Shown here: positions 27,153 through 35,115 of the stretch, one piece after another | Layout: each line of letters begins with the position of its first letter | Numbering within the stretch: the first letter of the stretch is position 1 | From: JAWXBM01 sp034440115 | Lineage (GTDB): Bacteria; Pseudomonadota; Gammaproteobacteria; Xanthomonadales; SZUA-36 | DNA length: 49,042 nt | Assembly (NCBI GenBank): GCA_034440115.1 | Contig: JAWXBM010000098.1 | Location: 1-49,042 of the forward strand | Direction: 5' to 3' | Notes under the pieces: generated by a model | Database searches by the model: none | What the model saw: the letters and a program-made list of their open reading frames with translations, nothing else | Told to the model about the DNA's origin: nothing | Made by a program: the position numbers and the translations under genes

Positions 27153-27182
27153 AACGGTAACCGGGCCATGCCGGTTACCGTT
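27153..27182 (-). terminator. Perfect 12-bp hairpin between acpP and fabF
   Basis: AACGGTAACCGG (27153-27164) is the exact reverse complement of 27171-27182, with a six-base loop. On the minus strand it starts 15 bases after the acpP stop and is followed by TTTAATCTG. The T run is short, so a partial terminator or an RNA-stabilising 3' end of an acpP transcript is likelier than a full stop. Confidence 0.65.
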
Positions 27183-27197
27183 GACTGGTAAAAAAGC

Positions 27198-27431
27198 TCA
27201 GGAATTGGCCTTCACGTAGTCGACCGCTTGCTGAACTGTGGTGATCTTTTCTGCTTCTTCGTCTGGGATCTCGCACTCAAATTCTTCTTCCAGTGCCATC
27301 ACGAGTTCAACCGTATCCAGCGAGTCTGCGCCAAGATCATCGACGAACGATGCGGTAGGTGTAACTTCATCTTCCTTTACGCCAAGTTGCTCGATGACGA
27401 TTTTTTTAACGCGATCTTCAATGCTGCTCAT
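27198..27431 (-). CDS. acpP: Acyl carrier protein
   Basis: A 77-residue acidic protein, the standard ACP length. The phosphopantetheine attachment serine is S37 in the DSL motif of DDLGADSLDTVELVMALEEEF. It carries all intermediates of fatty acid synthesis. The frame is open to 27509, but ATG 27431 (MSSIEDRVKK) is the family start and has GAGGA upstream. It stands apart from its neighbours, with 161 bases to fabG and 104 to fabF including a hairpin, in line with separate high-level expression. Confidence 0.98.
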   Translation of the reverse strand: MSSIEDRVKKIVIEQLGVKEDEVTPTASFVDDLGADSLDTVELVMALEEEFECEIPDEEAEKITTVQQAVDYVKANS

Positions 27432-27468
27432 TTTCAGAATTATCCTCGTTGGGTGATACCGGGCCGCA

Positions 27469-27480
27469 ATTCTAGAGAAT
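27469..27480. promoter_or_regulatory. Small palindrome in the acpP leader, beside an AT-rich tract
   Basis: ATTCT-AG-AGAAT is an inverted repeat 38 bases upstream of the acpP ATG. The gap up to fabG (27432-27592) also holds a very AT-rich stretch (about 27530-27592 with a run of nine A). The minus strand has a TATATT at the edge of the palindrome (about 27479-27484). It looks like a promoter region for acpP, but I cannot fix a -35. Confidence 0.35.
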
Positions 27481-27592
27481 ATAAGGCTGCGATACCAGTT
27501 TATTGACATTCGCAGCAGTATGGAGACTACTGTGATTCTTACGTATAACTAATTAAATATCATTAACTTAAACAACAAAAAAAAACCTAAAA

Positions 27593-28339
27593 TCACATGT
27601 TCATTCCGCCGTTCACATGCAGGACTTGGCCGGTAATATAGGACCCTAATGGCGATGCCAGAAAGGCTACCGCTGCTGCAATGTCCTCGGGCTGACCTAA
27701 TCTTTGCAAGGGAATGTCGGCTATCAACCTCTCACGCTGGCCTTCATTCAGATTGCGGGTCATATCGGTATCGATAAAACCTGGCGCAACGGTATTGACC
27801 GTGATGCCACGCGATCCCACTTCTCTGGCCAAAGACCGGCTGAATCCTTCCATCCCCGCTTTGGCTGCGGCGTAATTCGTCTGACCGGCATTGCCCATAC
27901 AACCGACCACCGAAGAAATGCTGATGATACGCCCGTTCCGGGCTTTCATCATGCCGCGCAGACAAGCTTTGCTCAACACATAAACTGAACGCAGATTGGT
28001 GTCCAGCACAGTATCCCAGTCATCATCCTTCATACGCATCAATAACTGGTCACGCGTAATGCCCGCGTTATTGATCAAAATGGTGGGTGCGCCGAGCTCT
28101 GCAGATATCTGTTGCACCAACTGGTCCGACGCCCCGGCTTCATTTACATCCAGCCTGGCGCCGCGGCACTGATCGTCCAGGTCTTTCAAGCGTTCACTGA
28201 TTGCGGCCGCGCCATCAGCAGAGGTTGCGGTACCCACTACCACGGCACCCAAACCGGCCAGCCGGTCGGCGATGGCTGCACCAATACCCCTGCTGGCTCC
28301 GGTTACCAAGGCAACTTGCCCTTCCAGACTCCACTCCAT
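27593..28339 (-). CDS. fabG: 3-oxoacyl-[acyl-carrier-protein] reductase
   Basis: A 248-residue NADPH-dependent short-chain dehydrogenase, reducing 3-oxoacyl-ACP in each elongation round. The Rossmann motif GASRGIG is at 14-20, NNAG at 90-93, and the catalytic set is S143, Y156, K160 (the last two in TNYAAAKAG). The C-terminal part has APGFIDTDMT. I chose ATG 28339, three bases after the fabD stop, with GGGAG about 11 bases upstream; the GTG at 28351 would sit on that site. Confidence 0.97.
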   Translation of the reverse strand: MEWSLEGQVALVTGASRGIGAAIADRLAGLGAVVVGTATSADGAAAISERLKDLDDQCRGARLDVNEAGASDQLVQQISAELGAPTILINNAGITRDQLLMRMKDDDWDTVLDTNLRSVYVLSKACLRGMMKARNGRIISISSVVGCMGNAGQTNYAAAKAGMEGFSRSLAREVGSRGITVNTVAPGFIDTDMTRNLNEGQRERLIADIPLQRLGQPEDIAAAVAFLASPLGSYITGQVLHVNGGMNM

Positions 28340-28341
28340 GT

Positions 28342-29277
28342 TCAGTTCCACTCCCTGATAATTTTATGCATGCTATTCAAATCGGTCAATGACACGGTTT
28401 CTGCTGCACGTGCATTGCGCCGGTTCAGACCAGTCAATACGCTTCCCGGACCACATTCTGCAAAATGAGTCACATTACGCGAACTCAACTCGGCAATGGT
28501 TTCGCTCCAGCGCACTGGCTTCCACAATTGCTCGAACAAGGCCTGGCGAACGGTGGTCGCGTCGGTATGGGATTGCACATCGGCATTGTGCAAGACGCAC
28601 ATTTCATTGGCTGCCAGAGGAATTTCCAGCAATGTCTGTTGCAGTTGTTCGGCAGCTCCACGCATCAGTTCACAGTGCGAGGGCACACTGACGGGCAAAG
28701 GTACTGCCCGTTTAGCGCCTGCTGCTTTGGCCGCCTCGCAGGCTCGCTCTACCGCTTCACGATGCCCGGCAATGACCGTTTGCCCGGGTGAGTTGTAATT
28801 GGCGCATGAAACAATCTGGCCTTGCGCTGCTGCAGCACAGACGCCCTGCAAAGCAGCATCTTCCATCCCAAGGATGGCGGCCATCGCCCCCACTCCTGCG
28901 GGCGTGGCTTGTTGCATCAGCCGGGCTCTTTGAACCACCACCCGAACAGCATCCGCAAAGTCCAGAGTACCGGCCGCCACCAAGGCGGCATATTCCCCCA
29001 GACTGTGACCGGCCATGAATTGAGGGTCAAAGCCACCCTGCTCTTTCCACACGCGCCAACAGGCGATATTCGCAGCCAGCATGGCCGGTTGGGTTATTTC
29101 GGTTTGATCGAGACGCTCTTTGGGGCCTTGCTGCGCTAGTTGCCACAGATCCGTGCCAGCCTGCTGGGATGCTTCTTCAAATGTCAGTTGCACCAGAGAC
29201 GATTGCTGCGACAGTTGTTCGAGCATGCCCACAGACTGTGAGCCTTGACCAGGGAATAAGAAAGCTACTTGATTCAT
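28342..29277 (-). CDS. fabD: Malonyl-CoA-acyl carrier protein transacylase
   Basis: A 311-residue transferase that loads malonyl groups onto ACP. The oxyanion loop FPGQGSQ is at 8-14, the nucleophile is S92 in GHSLGEYAA and the catalytic histidine is H201 in VPSHCELM. It lies 18 bases downstream of fabH and three bases before the fabG ATG. No strong ribosome-binding site precedes its ATG. Confidence 0.97.
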   Translation of the reverse strand: MNQVAFLFPGQGSQSVGMLEQLSQQSSLVQLTFEEASQQAGTDLWQLAQQGPKERLDQTEITQPAMLAANIACWRVWKEQGGFDPQFMAGHSLGEYAALVAAGTLDFADAVRVVVQRARLMQQATPAGVGAMAAILGMEDAALQGVCAAAAQGQIVSCANYNSPGQTVIAGHREAVERACEAAKAAGAKRAVPLPVSVPSHCELMRGAAEQLQQTLLEIPLAANEMCVLHNADVQSHTDATTVRQALFEQLWKPVRWSETIAELSSRNVTHFAECGPGSVLTGLNRRNARAAETVSLTDLNSMHKIIREWN

Positions 29278-29295
29278 TCTGGATAACTATGAGCG

Positions 29296-30270
29296 TTAAT
29301 AGCGAATGAGGGCAGAACCCCAGGTAAAGCCGCCGCCAAAAGCCTCCAGCAACATGAGTTGGCCTCTTTGCAGACGACCATCACGTACCGCTTCATCCAG
29401 CGCCAGAGGCACTGAAGCAGCCGAAGTATTGCCATGCCTGTCCACGGTGACGATGACCTGGTCCATATCCATATCCAGCATTTTCGCGGTTGCGGTGATG
29501 ATGCGGTAGTTAGCCTGATGTGGTAACAACCAGTCGAGTTCTGACTTGTCGATGTTGTTGGCACTCAGCGTTTCGTCCACCATGCGATGCAGCGTGCGCA
29601 CAGCAACTTTGAACACCTCATTGCCGCGCATGCTGATTTCGGGTTTACCATCGTTATTTTCGATACCGGCGAACCCCACAGACGGTCCAACATCGGTGCG
29701 TAACAGGTCAGCATAACGACCGTCGGCATGGATGTGGGTAGACAGAATGCCCGGCTCTTCCGAGGCTTCAAGCACTACAGCGCCAGCACCATCACCGAAC
29801 AACACGGCCGTATCACGTTTGTTCCAGTTAATTAATTGGGTCAGTGTTTCAGCACCGGCTACCAGGACTTTCCTGGCATCACCGCAGCGAATGTATTTAT
29901 CCGCGATGCTAAGCGCATACATGAAGCCTGAACAGGCGGCATTGACATCCATGGCGCCGCAATCAACCAGGCCCAGATCTTTATGTATCAGGCATGCCGT
30001 GCTGGGAAAGACCAAATTGGGAGTCGTGGTGCCCAACACGAATAAATCAATTTCTGCAGGCTCTACCTGGGCTGCTTCCATGGCTTTACGGCATGCTGCC
30101 AGCGCCAGAGTGCCGGTTGTTTCTCCAGGGCCGATAACACGACGTTCACGAATACCAGTTCGATCACGGATCCATTCATCACTGGTATCCATGAATTGCT
30201 CAAGATCTTTGTTGGTCATCACCCGTTCGGGCAGGTGGCTTCCGGTACCGGCGATTCTTGAGTAAATCAA
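29296..30270 (-). CDS. fabH: 3-oxoacyl-[acyl-carrier-protein] synthase III
   Basis: A 324-residue enzyme starting fatty acid chains from acyl-CoA and malonyl-ACP. The Cys-His-Asn triad is C113 (NAACSGFMYAL), H251 (LPHQANYRI) and N281 (HGNTSAASV), and the C-terminus has the GGGFTWGSALIRY signature. The start is a TTG: it overlaps the plsX stop (TTGA), GGAGAAGG lies just upstream, and the next ATG would cut into the conserved GTGS-LPE segment. Translation is probably coupled to plsX. Confidence 0.96.
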   Translation of the reverse strand: MIYSRIAGTGSHLPERVMTNKDLEQFMDTSDEWIRDRTGIRERRVIGPGETTGTLALAACRKAMEAAQVEPAEIDLFVLGTTTPNLVFPSTACLIHKDLGLVDCGAMDVNAACSGFMYALSIADKYIRCGDARKVLVAGAETLTQLINWNKRDTAVLFGDGAGAVVLEASEEPGILSTHIHADGRYADLLRTDVGPSVGFAGIENNDGKPEISMRGNEVFKVAVRTLHRMVDETLSANNIDKSELDWLLPHQANYRIITATAKMLDMDMDQVIVTVDRHGNTSAASVPLALDEAVRDGRLQRGQLMLLEAFGGGFTWGSALIRY

Positions 30271-31298
30271 GTTTCCTTCTCCATTCGAAACACCCGTATG
30301 GATGCGCTGATTTTTTCGGGAACTTTGCGACGCGCTTCTCGGCCCGCTTCGATTATAGCCCTGGTCATGGACCGGGCGTCAGAACTGCCGTGGCTTTTCA
30401 CTACAACACCATTCAGGCCCAGCAAGGGAGCACCATTATGAGTGGCGGGATCAATCTGTGCCAGCAAAGCGCGCAAGGCACCAGAGGCCATCCACGCACC
30501 GATGCGGCTTAAAAGAGTGGAATCCAGGGTGCGCCGCAATTCGCTGACCAGCATGCGCGCCAGGCCTTCATTGGATTTGAGCATGAGGTTGCCGGTAAAA
30601 CCATCGCAAACAGCAACATCTACTTTGCCAGAAAAAATATCATGCCCTTCAATAAAGCCAATGTAGTTGATGGGTAAGGCTTTGAGCAACTCACTGGCTT
30701 CTCGCACACCATCATGTCCTTTGTTTGCCTCATGACCTACGTTGAGCAAACCCACCCGCGGATTTTTCACACCATCGGCAACCTCTGCTGTAACAGCACC
30801 CATGACGGCAAATTGTGCCAACTGCCTGGCGCTGACCTGCAGGTTTGCGCCCAGGTCCAACATACCAGTAAAACCTGAGCCGCAGGGCACATGAGCCATA
30901 ATGGCGGGTCGTTCTATCCCGGGAAGCAAGCCGAGCAATTTGACGCTCACGGTCATCAAGGCTGCAGTGCTTCCGGAACTGACGCTGGCATCGACCTTGC
31001 CTTCGGCCAGCAATTCAATGGCACGCCACATGCTACTGTCTTTGCCGCAGCGCAATGCCGCTGTCGGCTTGGCGTCCATGGCCAGGCTTTCCGGGGCATG
31101 AGCAATTCGCAAGCGATCAGAAACCGTAAAGTTAGCCGCCTTCAATGCCGCAGCAATTTCATTCTGCCGACCACACAGCACCAGGCGGATATGCCTGTCA
31201 TCAAGCAGCGCCTGAATGGCTGATGGAACGGTTACGAGCAAACCTTGATCACCACCATGCGCGTCGATAGCCACCGTCGCGTTTTCGAGGTCGTTCAA
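30267..31298 (-). CDS. plsX: Phosphate acyltransferase PlsX
   Basis: A 343-residue enzyme making acyl-phosphate from acyl-ACP for phospholipid synthesis. Family segments include AIDAHGGDQG at the start, GLLNVGHEANKGHDGVREA, and VDVAVCDGFTGNLMLKS. The start is uncertain: TTG 31298 has no Shine-Dalgarno, and GTG 31274 (just before AIDAHGG) is an alternative giving a shorter, E. coli-like N-terminus. It lies between rpmF and fabH, the common order, and overlaps fabH by four bases. Confidence 0.95.
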   Translation of the reverse strand: MNDLENATVAIDAHGGDQGLLVTVPSAIQALLDDRHIRLVLCGRQNEIAAALKAANFTVSDRLRIAHAPESLAMDAKPTAALRCGKDSSMWRAIELLAEGKVDASVSSGSTAALMTVSVKLLGLLPGIERPAIMAHVPCGSGFTGMLDLGANLQVSARQLAQFAVMGAVTAEVADGVKNPRVGLLNVGHEANKGHDGVREASELLKALPINYIGFIEGHDIFSGKVDVAVCDGFTGNLMLKSNEGLARMLVSELRRTLDSTLLSRIGAWMASGALRALLAQIDPATHNGAPLLGLNGVVVKSHGSSDARSMTRAIIEAGREARRKVPEKISASIRVFRMEKET

Positions 31299-31328
31299 AG
31301 TTGTTGCGGAATGCGCTAGAAGAATTCG

Positions 31329-31350
31329 GCCCCGGAAACTGATCCGGGGC
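31329..31350 (-). terminator. GC-rich hairpin between rpmF and plsX
   Basis: GCCCCGG (31329-31335) pairs with CCGGGGC (31344-31350), an eight-base loop. On the minus strand it follows the rpmF stop by about 20 bases and is trailed by CGAATTCTTCT, which is a poor T tract. It may attenuate transcription from the ribosomal protein gene into the lipid genes. Confidence 0.4.
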
Positions 31351-31370
31351 TTGGTGTATTACGCTTGGGA

Positions 31371-31565
31371 CTACTCTTCGGCGAATTCGACAATTTTGCT
31401 GTCGATTACTTTGCGCCCACGGTAATAGCCTTCCGGACTGACATGATGACGCAAATGCGTCTCGCCCGTGGTGGGCTCTACAGAAAGAGTTGGGGCTGAC
31501 AATGAGTCGTGTGACCGACGCATGTCCCTTCTCGATGAAGTCTTGCGATTTTGTTGAACAGCCAT
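31371..31565 (-). CDS. rpmF: 50S ribosomal protein L32
   Basis: A 64-residue basic protein beginning MAVQQNRKTSSRRDMRRSHD, with the L32 segment APTLSVEPTTGETHLRHHVSPEGYYRGRKVI. The frame is open to 31631, but ATG 31565 has GGAG seven bases upstream and gives the family start. The zinc-binding cysteines found in some L32 forms are absent, which is normal for proteobacterial types. It follows yceD by 25 bases. Confidence 0.97.
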   Translation of the reverse strand: MAVQQNRKTSSRRDMRRSHDSLSAPTLSVEPTTGETHLRHHVSPEGYYRGRKVIDSKIVEFAEE

Positions 31566-31590
31566 ACTATTTACTCCAAGTTTAAATGCT

Positions 31591-32175
31591 TTACTTTTTC
31601 CCAGCGCCCGTCGGACTTTTGTTGCTGGCAAATTCTTTCAATTGATCAGCCAGTCCGGCAAATGGGTGTTGCCGGGGTTCTTGCCCCATTTTAGGCCCGG
31701 CCAACTCGTCTGCCAAACCATACTCACCTGATTCTGTTTCAAGTGCCGAAAGATCCGCCGACAAATTTGGACTACGTGGCACTTGCGGCAAAGCCAGCAA
31801 TAATTCGTCTTCTACCATTGCCAGGAACGAGATTCTGCCATGCTCTGTCAGAATCGCTTCGTAACCTTCAGGCAACACGCCTTCCTGGCTGATGTCGTCA
31901 ATCACACCCAACAGGGAGACTCTCTTAACCACTTCCTGATAAGGTTCCAAACTTCGTTGACAGATCAGCCACAGGGCTGCGTCCACTTCAATCTGAATTT
32001 TTACTCCAATCAGGGAGTCCTTATCAAACTGCGCCGTAAAAGTTGCTTGGCCGTCGGCACTGGCCAGAAAAGGTTTCAGACGTTCCATGCGATGCAAAGC
32101 GATGGTGCCCGAAAAAGTCCTGTGTCCTTCAGCGGCCTTCTGCGGATCTATAAAATCCGGATACTCTAGGGACAT
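31591..32175 (-). CDS. yceD: YceD family (DUF177) 23S rRNA accumulation protein
   Basis: A 194-residue acidic protein. It has the DUF177 core, with a strand-rich middle ending VDAALWLICQRSLEPYQEVV, then the GVLPEGYEAILTEHGRISFLAMVEDELLLALPQVP segment (split here by a few acidic residues) typical of YceD. YceD is linked with 23S rRNA levels in bacteria. The CxxC pair of other members is reduced to one cysteine (ICQRS). It is the first gene of the long minus-strand run, upstream of rpmF as in E. coli. Confidence 0.9.
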   Translation of the reverse strand: MSLEYPDFIDPQKAAEGHRTFSGTIALHRMERLKPFLASADGQATFTAQFDKDSLIGVKIQIEVDAALWLICQRSLEPYQEVVKRVSLLGVIDDISQEGVLPEGYEAILTEHGRISFLAMVEDELLLALPQVPRSPNLSADLSALETESGEYGLADELAGPKMGQEPRQHPFAGLADQLKEFASNKSPTGAGKK

Positions 32176-32345
32176 GGATATTTTCCCCGCTGCGAACCCA
32201 ATTCAATCAGAAACCAATGCGTAAACCCGTGTAGTGTTTTACAGCTTGCAGCCGTGTCTTCAGCCTGTAATGCTGCCGATCTGTCCTACAAACGCGCATT
32301 ACGGAATAAGACGCCACCGCACAAACCGGCGATTTTACAACAAAA

Positions 32346-32942
32346 ATGAACACCACGTCACCTGAATCCAAATTAATACTGGCATCCACCAGTCCTTATC
32401 GAAAAACGCTGCTACAGCGTCTGGGCCTTGAGTTCACCTGCGCGACACCGGATGTGGATGAAACCGCCTTGCCTGAAGAAACGGCGATGGCACTGACCAG
32501 TCGCCTGGCCAGGGGCAAGGCGACCCATGTTGCCGGGCTAAACCCTGACGCACTTGTTATAGGCTGTGACCAGGTAGCTGAACTTACCGGCACCCTATTG
32601 GGAAAACCGGTAACTGCAGATTTTGCGCTTGCCCAGTTGCTGAATTTTTCGGGAAAAACCGTGCAATTTCTGTCAGCCTTATGTGTATTACGACTCAATC
32701 CCTGGTTTCTGCAGGAGGTTACCGTCCCTACCCTGGTGCATTTCCGGGAATTCAGCCAGGCTGAAGCAGAACGCTACATTGAATTGGATAATCCACTGGA
32801 CTGCGCCGGATCATTTAAATCGGAGGCAGGAGGATCTGTGCTGTTGCGCGGCCTGGAATCCAATGACCCAACGGCGTTGATCGGCTTGCCGCTGATCGCA
32901 CTGAGCGGAATGTTGCGCTCAGCCGGCCGCTTGGTGCCCTGA
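32346..32942 (+). CDS. Maf family nucleotide pyrophosphatase, YceF type
   Basis: A 198-residue house-cleaning pyrophosphatase. The family start is LILASTSPYRKTLLQRLG. The following PDVDET, GCDQVAEL and CAGSFKSEAGG motifs match the YceF branch, which hydrolyses 7-methyl-GTP, rather than the dTTP/UTP-cleaving YhdE branch. It is divergent from yceD (170-base gap), the same pairing as in E. coli. No clear ribosome-binding site precedes the ATG. Confidence 0.93.
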   Translation: MNTTSPESKLILASTSPYRKTLLQRLGLEFTCATPDVDETALPEETAMALTSRLARGKATHVAGLNPDALVIGCDQVAELTGTLLGKPVTADFALAQLLNFSGKTVQFLSALCVLRLNPWFLQEVTVPTLVHFREFSQAEAERYIELDNPLDCAGSFKSEAGGSVLLRGLESNDPTALIGLPLIALSGMLRSAGRLVP

Positions 32943-32944
32943 GG

Positions 32945-32967
32945 ACAGGCCCTGCAGCAGGGCCTGT
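32945..32967 (+). terminator. Perfect 10-bp hairpin after maf
   Basis: ACAGGCCCTG (32945-32954) pairs exactly with CAGGGCCTGT (32958-32967), a three-base loop, two bases after the maf stop. No T tract follows, so it is not a standard intrinsic terminator; it may end or protect the maf transcript. Confidence 0.45.
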
Positions 32968-33081
32968 TACTGGGGCCGTCAAGCTGTAAACAAATTCAAC
33001 CCGGTCTTGGTCGATGGCCGTAGTATCTGTGATAATGTTCGCAACTGAACCGACCATACTTCACCGTACGGGGTGCTGCAC

Positions 33082-35115
33082 ATGAACTCACCTGCCTACC
33101 AACACTGGCGTATCGATTACGACCTGGATCGCATCGCCTGGCTAACCCTGGACCGGGCCGGTGAGAAAAGCAACAGCCTGTCCCGCGAAGTGCTATCCGA
33201 GTTGGAACTGATCGTTGCTTCCTTCAGCAAGGCTGCACCTCGTGGCCTCATATTTCAGTCCGGCAAAAAGGGCTCGTTCATAGTCGGTGCCGATGTACGC
33301 GAGTTCGAAGGTGTCAGCGATCCTGTTGCAGCCGCTGCATCCATTCGCGAGGTTCACCAACTGTTCAATCGCATCGAAGCCTTCAGCTTTCCCGTCGTTG
33401 TGGCCATCGAAGGCTATTGCCTCGGTGGCGGATTGGAGCTGGCTTTATCCTGCCATTACCGCATTGCGTTGGACGTGCCCCATACCCGCCTGGGTTACCC
33501 CGAAATCCAACTTGGTATCTACCCCGGATTTGGCGGCAGCGCCAGAACAACAGCCCTGTTGGGCGGCCCGAAAGGCATGGAACTGATGCTGAGTTCGCGT
33601 ATGTTGCGCGCCAGACAGGCCAAATCCTTAGGCCTGGTTGATCAATTGGTTGGCCCTCACAGCTCTTTGCGCTGGGCAGCCCGTAATGCCGTGCTGAAAA
33701 ATCGTAAAAGCAAAGGTCCCGGTTTCGTCACGAAAATGACCAACAGTAGCCCAGCCCGCAAACTGCTGGCACCGATGATACGCAAGCAAACTGCCAGCCG
33801 CGCCAACCCCAGACATTATCCTGCTCCTTTTTCTTTGATCGATGCCTGGGAACATTACGGCGGCAGTAAAAAAGACCTGCTGGAACAGGAGGCCCTGCGG
33901 GTAGGCGAGCTGATTACTAGCGACACTTCGCGCAACTTACGCCGCGTTTTCTGGCTGATGGAAAGCCTGAAAGGCGCAGGCAAAAAGAGTGCGTTTCGCG
34001 CCAGGCGCGTACATGTAATCGGCGCCGGCGTGATGGGTGGCGATATCGCTGCCTGGTGTGTTTTGCAGGGGCTTGAAGTGACCTTGCAGGACCGCGAAAT
34101 GAAATACATCGAGCCGGCTCTCAAACGGGCCACCAGCCTGTTCAAAAAGAAACTGCGCACACCCGAGCTGCTGGCCGGCGCTCGCAGCAGGCTGATTCCT
34201 GACGTGGAAGGCACAGGTATAGCACTGGCCGATGTGATCATAGAGGCCATCTTCGAAAATGCCGAGGCCAAACGTGCACTTTATAGCCAGGTCGAACCGA
34301 AGATGAAGCACGATGCTATCCTGGCAACCAATACCTCGGCCATTCCGCTGGCTGAATTGTCGCAACATCTTGATGCGCCATCACGCTTGATTGGCCTGCA
34401 TTTTTTCAATCCGGTAGCAAAAATGCCTCTGGTTGAAGTGGTGTATGACTCCATAACACGTTCAGAGGAAATTGACCGCGGCGCAGCATTCTGCAACCAG
34501 ATCAATCGTTTTCCTTTGGCGGTAACCAGCACACCTGGCTTTCTGGTTAACCGGGTACTGGCACCCTATATGCAACGGGCCCTGAACATTCACCGGCACC
34601 GTGGCGTGCCGAAAGAGGCTCTGGACCAGGCGGCACTGGAATTCGGCATGCCCATGGGTCCGGTTGAGTTGGCTGACACGGTCGGACTGGATGTCGGCCT
34701 CAGCGTGATTCGCCTGCTTGGAGGAGAGGCGGCTGCGGAGGAGGTAGCTGCGTTGGAAGCCTTGGTCGAGCAAGGCAAGCTGGGCAAAAAATCTGGCGAG
34801 GGATTCTACACCTGGCAAAAAGGCAAACCGGTCAAAAACAAGGATGTCATCGAAGGCATCAATCTCAAGACGCTGGCTACAGAACTGATGCAACCTTATT
34901 TCGATGAATGCCAGGCCTGTCTGAATGACCAGGTGGTGGAGAGCGCGGACTTTCTCGATGCCGGCATGATATTCGGTACCGGCTTCGCACCGTTCCGCGG
35001 CGGGCCACTCAATTACCTGGCCGGTATTCAAGCAAATGGGCTACAAATGGATGACTTCAAAATGGCTGGCGTGAGCGATCAGGCTCCAGTCAGTGAGCAA
35101 GGAGGATCAGCATGA
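33082..35115 (+). CDS. fadJ: Fatty acid oxidation multifunctional protein (enoyl-CoA hydratase / 3-hydroxyacyl-CoA dehydrogenase), FadJ/FadB-like
   Basis: A 677-residue bifunctional enzyme, somewhat shorter than FadB (729) or FadJ (714). The N-terminal crotonase domain keeps the GSFIVGADVREF oxyanion segment and both catalytic glutamates (GGGLELALS near 118; GYPEIQLGIYPG near 141). The NAD-binding half begins VIGAGVMGGDIA, and the catalytic His is in GLHFFNPVAKMPLVE. It performs hydration and the second oxidation of beta-oxidation. I chose ATG 33082 with GGGG upstream; GTG 33073 is the alternative. The stop overlaps the thiolase gene (ATGA). Confidence 0.93.
   Translation: MNSPAYQHWRIDYDLDRIAWLTLDRAGEKSNSLSREVLSELELIVASFSKAAPRGLIFQSGKKGSFIVGADVREFEGVSDPVAAAASIREVHQLFNRIEAFSFPVVVAIEGYCLGGGLELALSCHYRIALDVPHTRLGYPEIQLGIYPGFGGSARTTALLGGPKGMELMLSSRMLRARQAKSLGLVDQLVGPHSSLRWAARNAVLKNRKSKGPGFVTKMTNSSPARKLLAPMIRKQTASRANPRHYPAPFSLIDAWEHYGGSKKDLLEQEALRVGELITSDTSRNLRRVFWLMESLKGAGKKSAFRARRVHVIGAGVMGGDIAAWCVLQGLEVTLQDREMKYIEPALKRATSLFKKKLRTPELLAGARSRLIPDVEGTGIALADVIIEAIFENAEAKRALYSQVEPKMKHDAILATNTSAIPLAELSQHLDAPSRLIGLHFFNPVAKMPLVEVVYDSITRSEEIDRGAAFCNQINRFPLAVTSTPGFLVNRVLAPYMQRALNIHRHRGVPKEALDQAALEFGMPMGPVELADTVGLDVGLSVIRLLGGEAAAEEVAALEALVEQGKLGKKSGEGFYTWQKGKPVKNKDVIEGINLKTLATELMQPYFDECQACLNDQVVESADFLDAGMIFGTGFAPFRGGPLNYLAGIQANGLQMDDFKMAGVSDQAPVSEQGGSA

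Noticed and set aside
27432..27509. N-terminal extension of acpP by 26 residues
   Set aside because: The extension has no family counterpart, and ATG 27431 has its own GAGGA and gives the standard ACP start.
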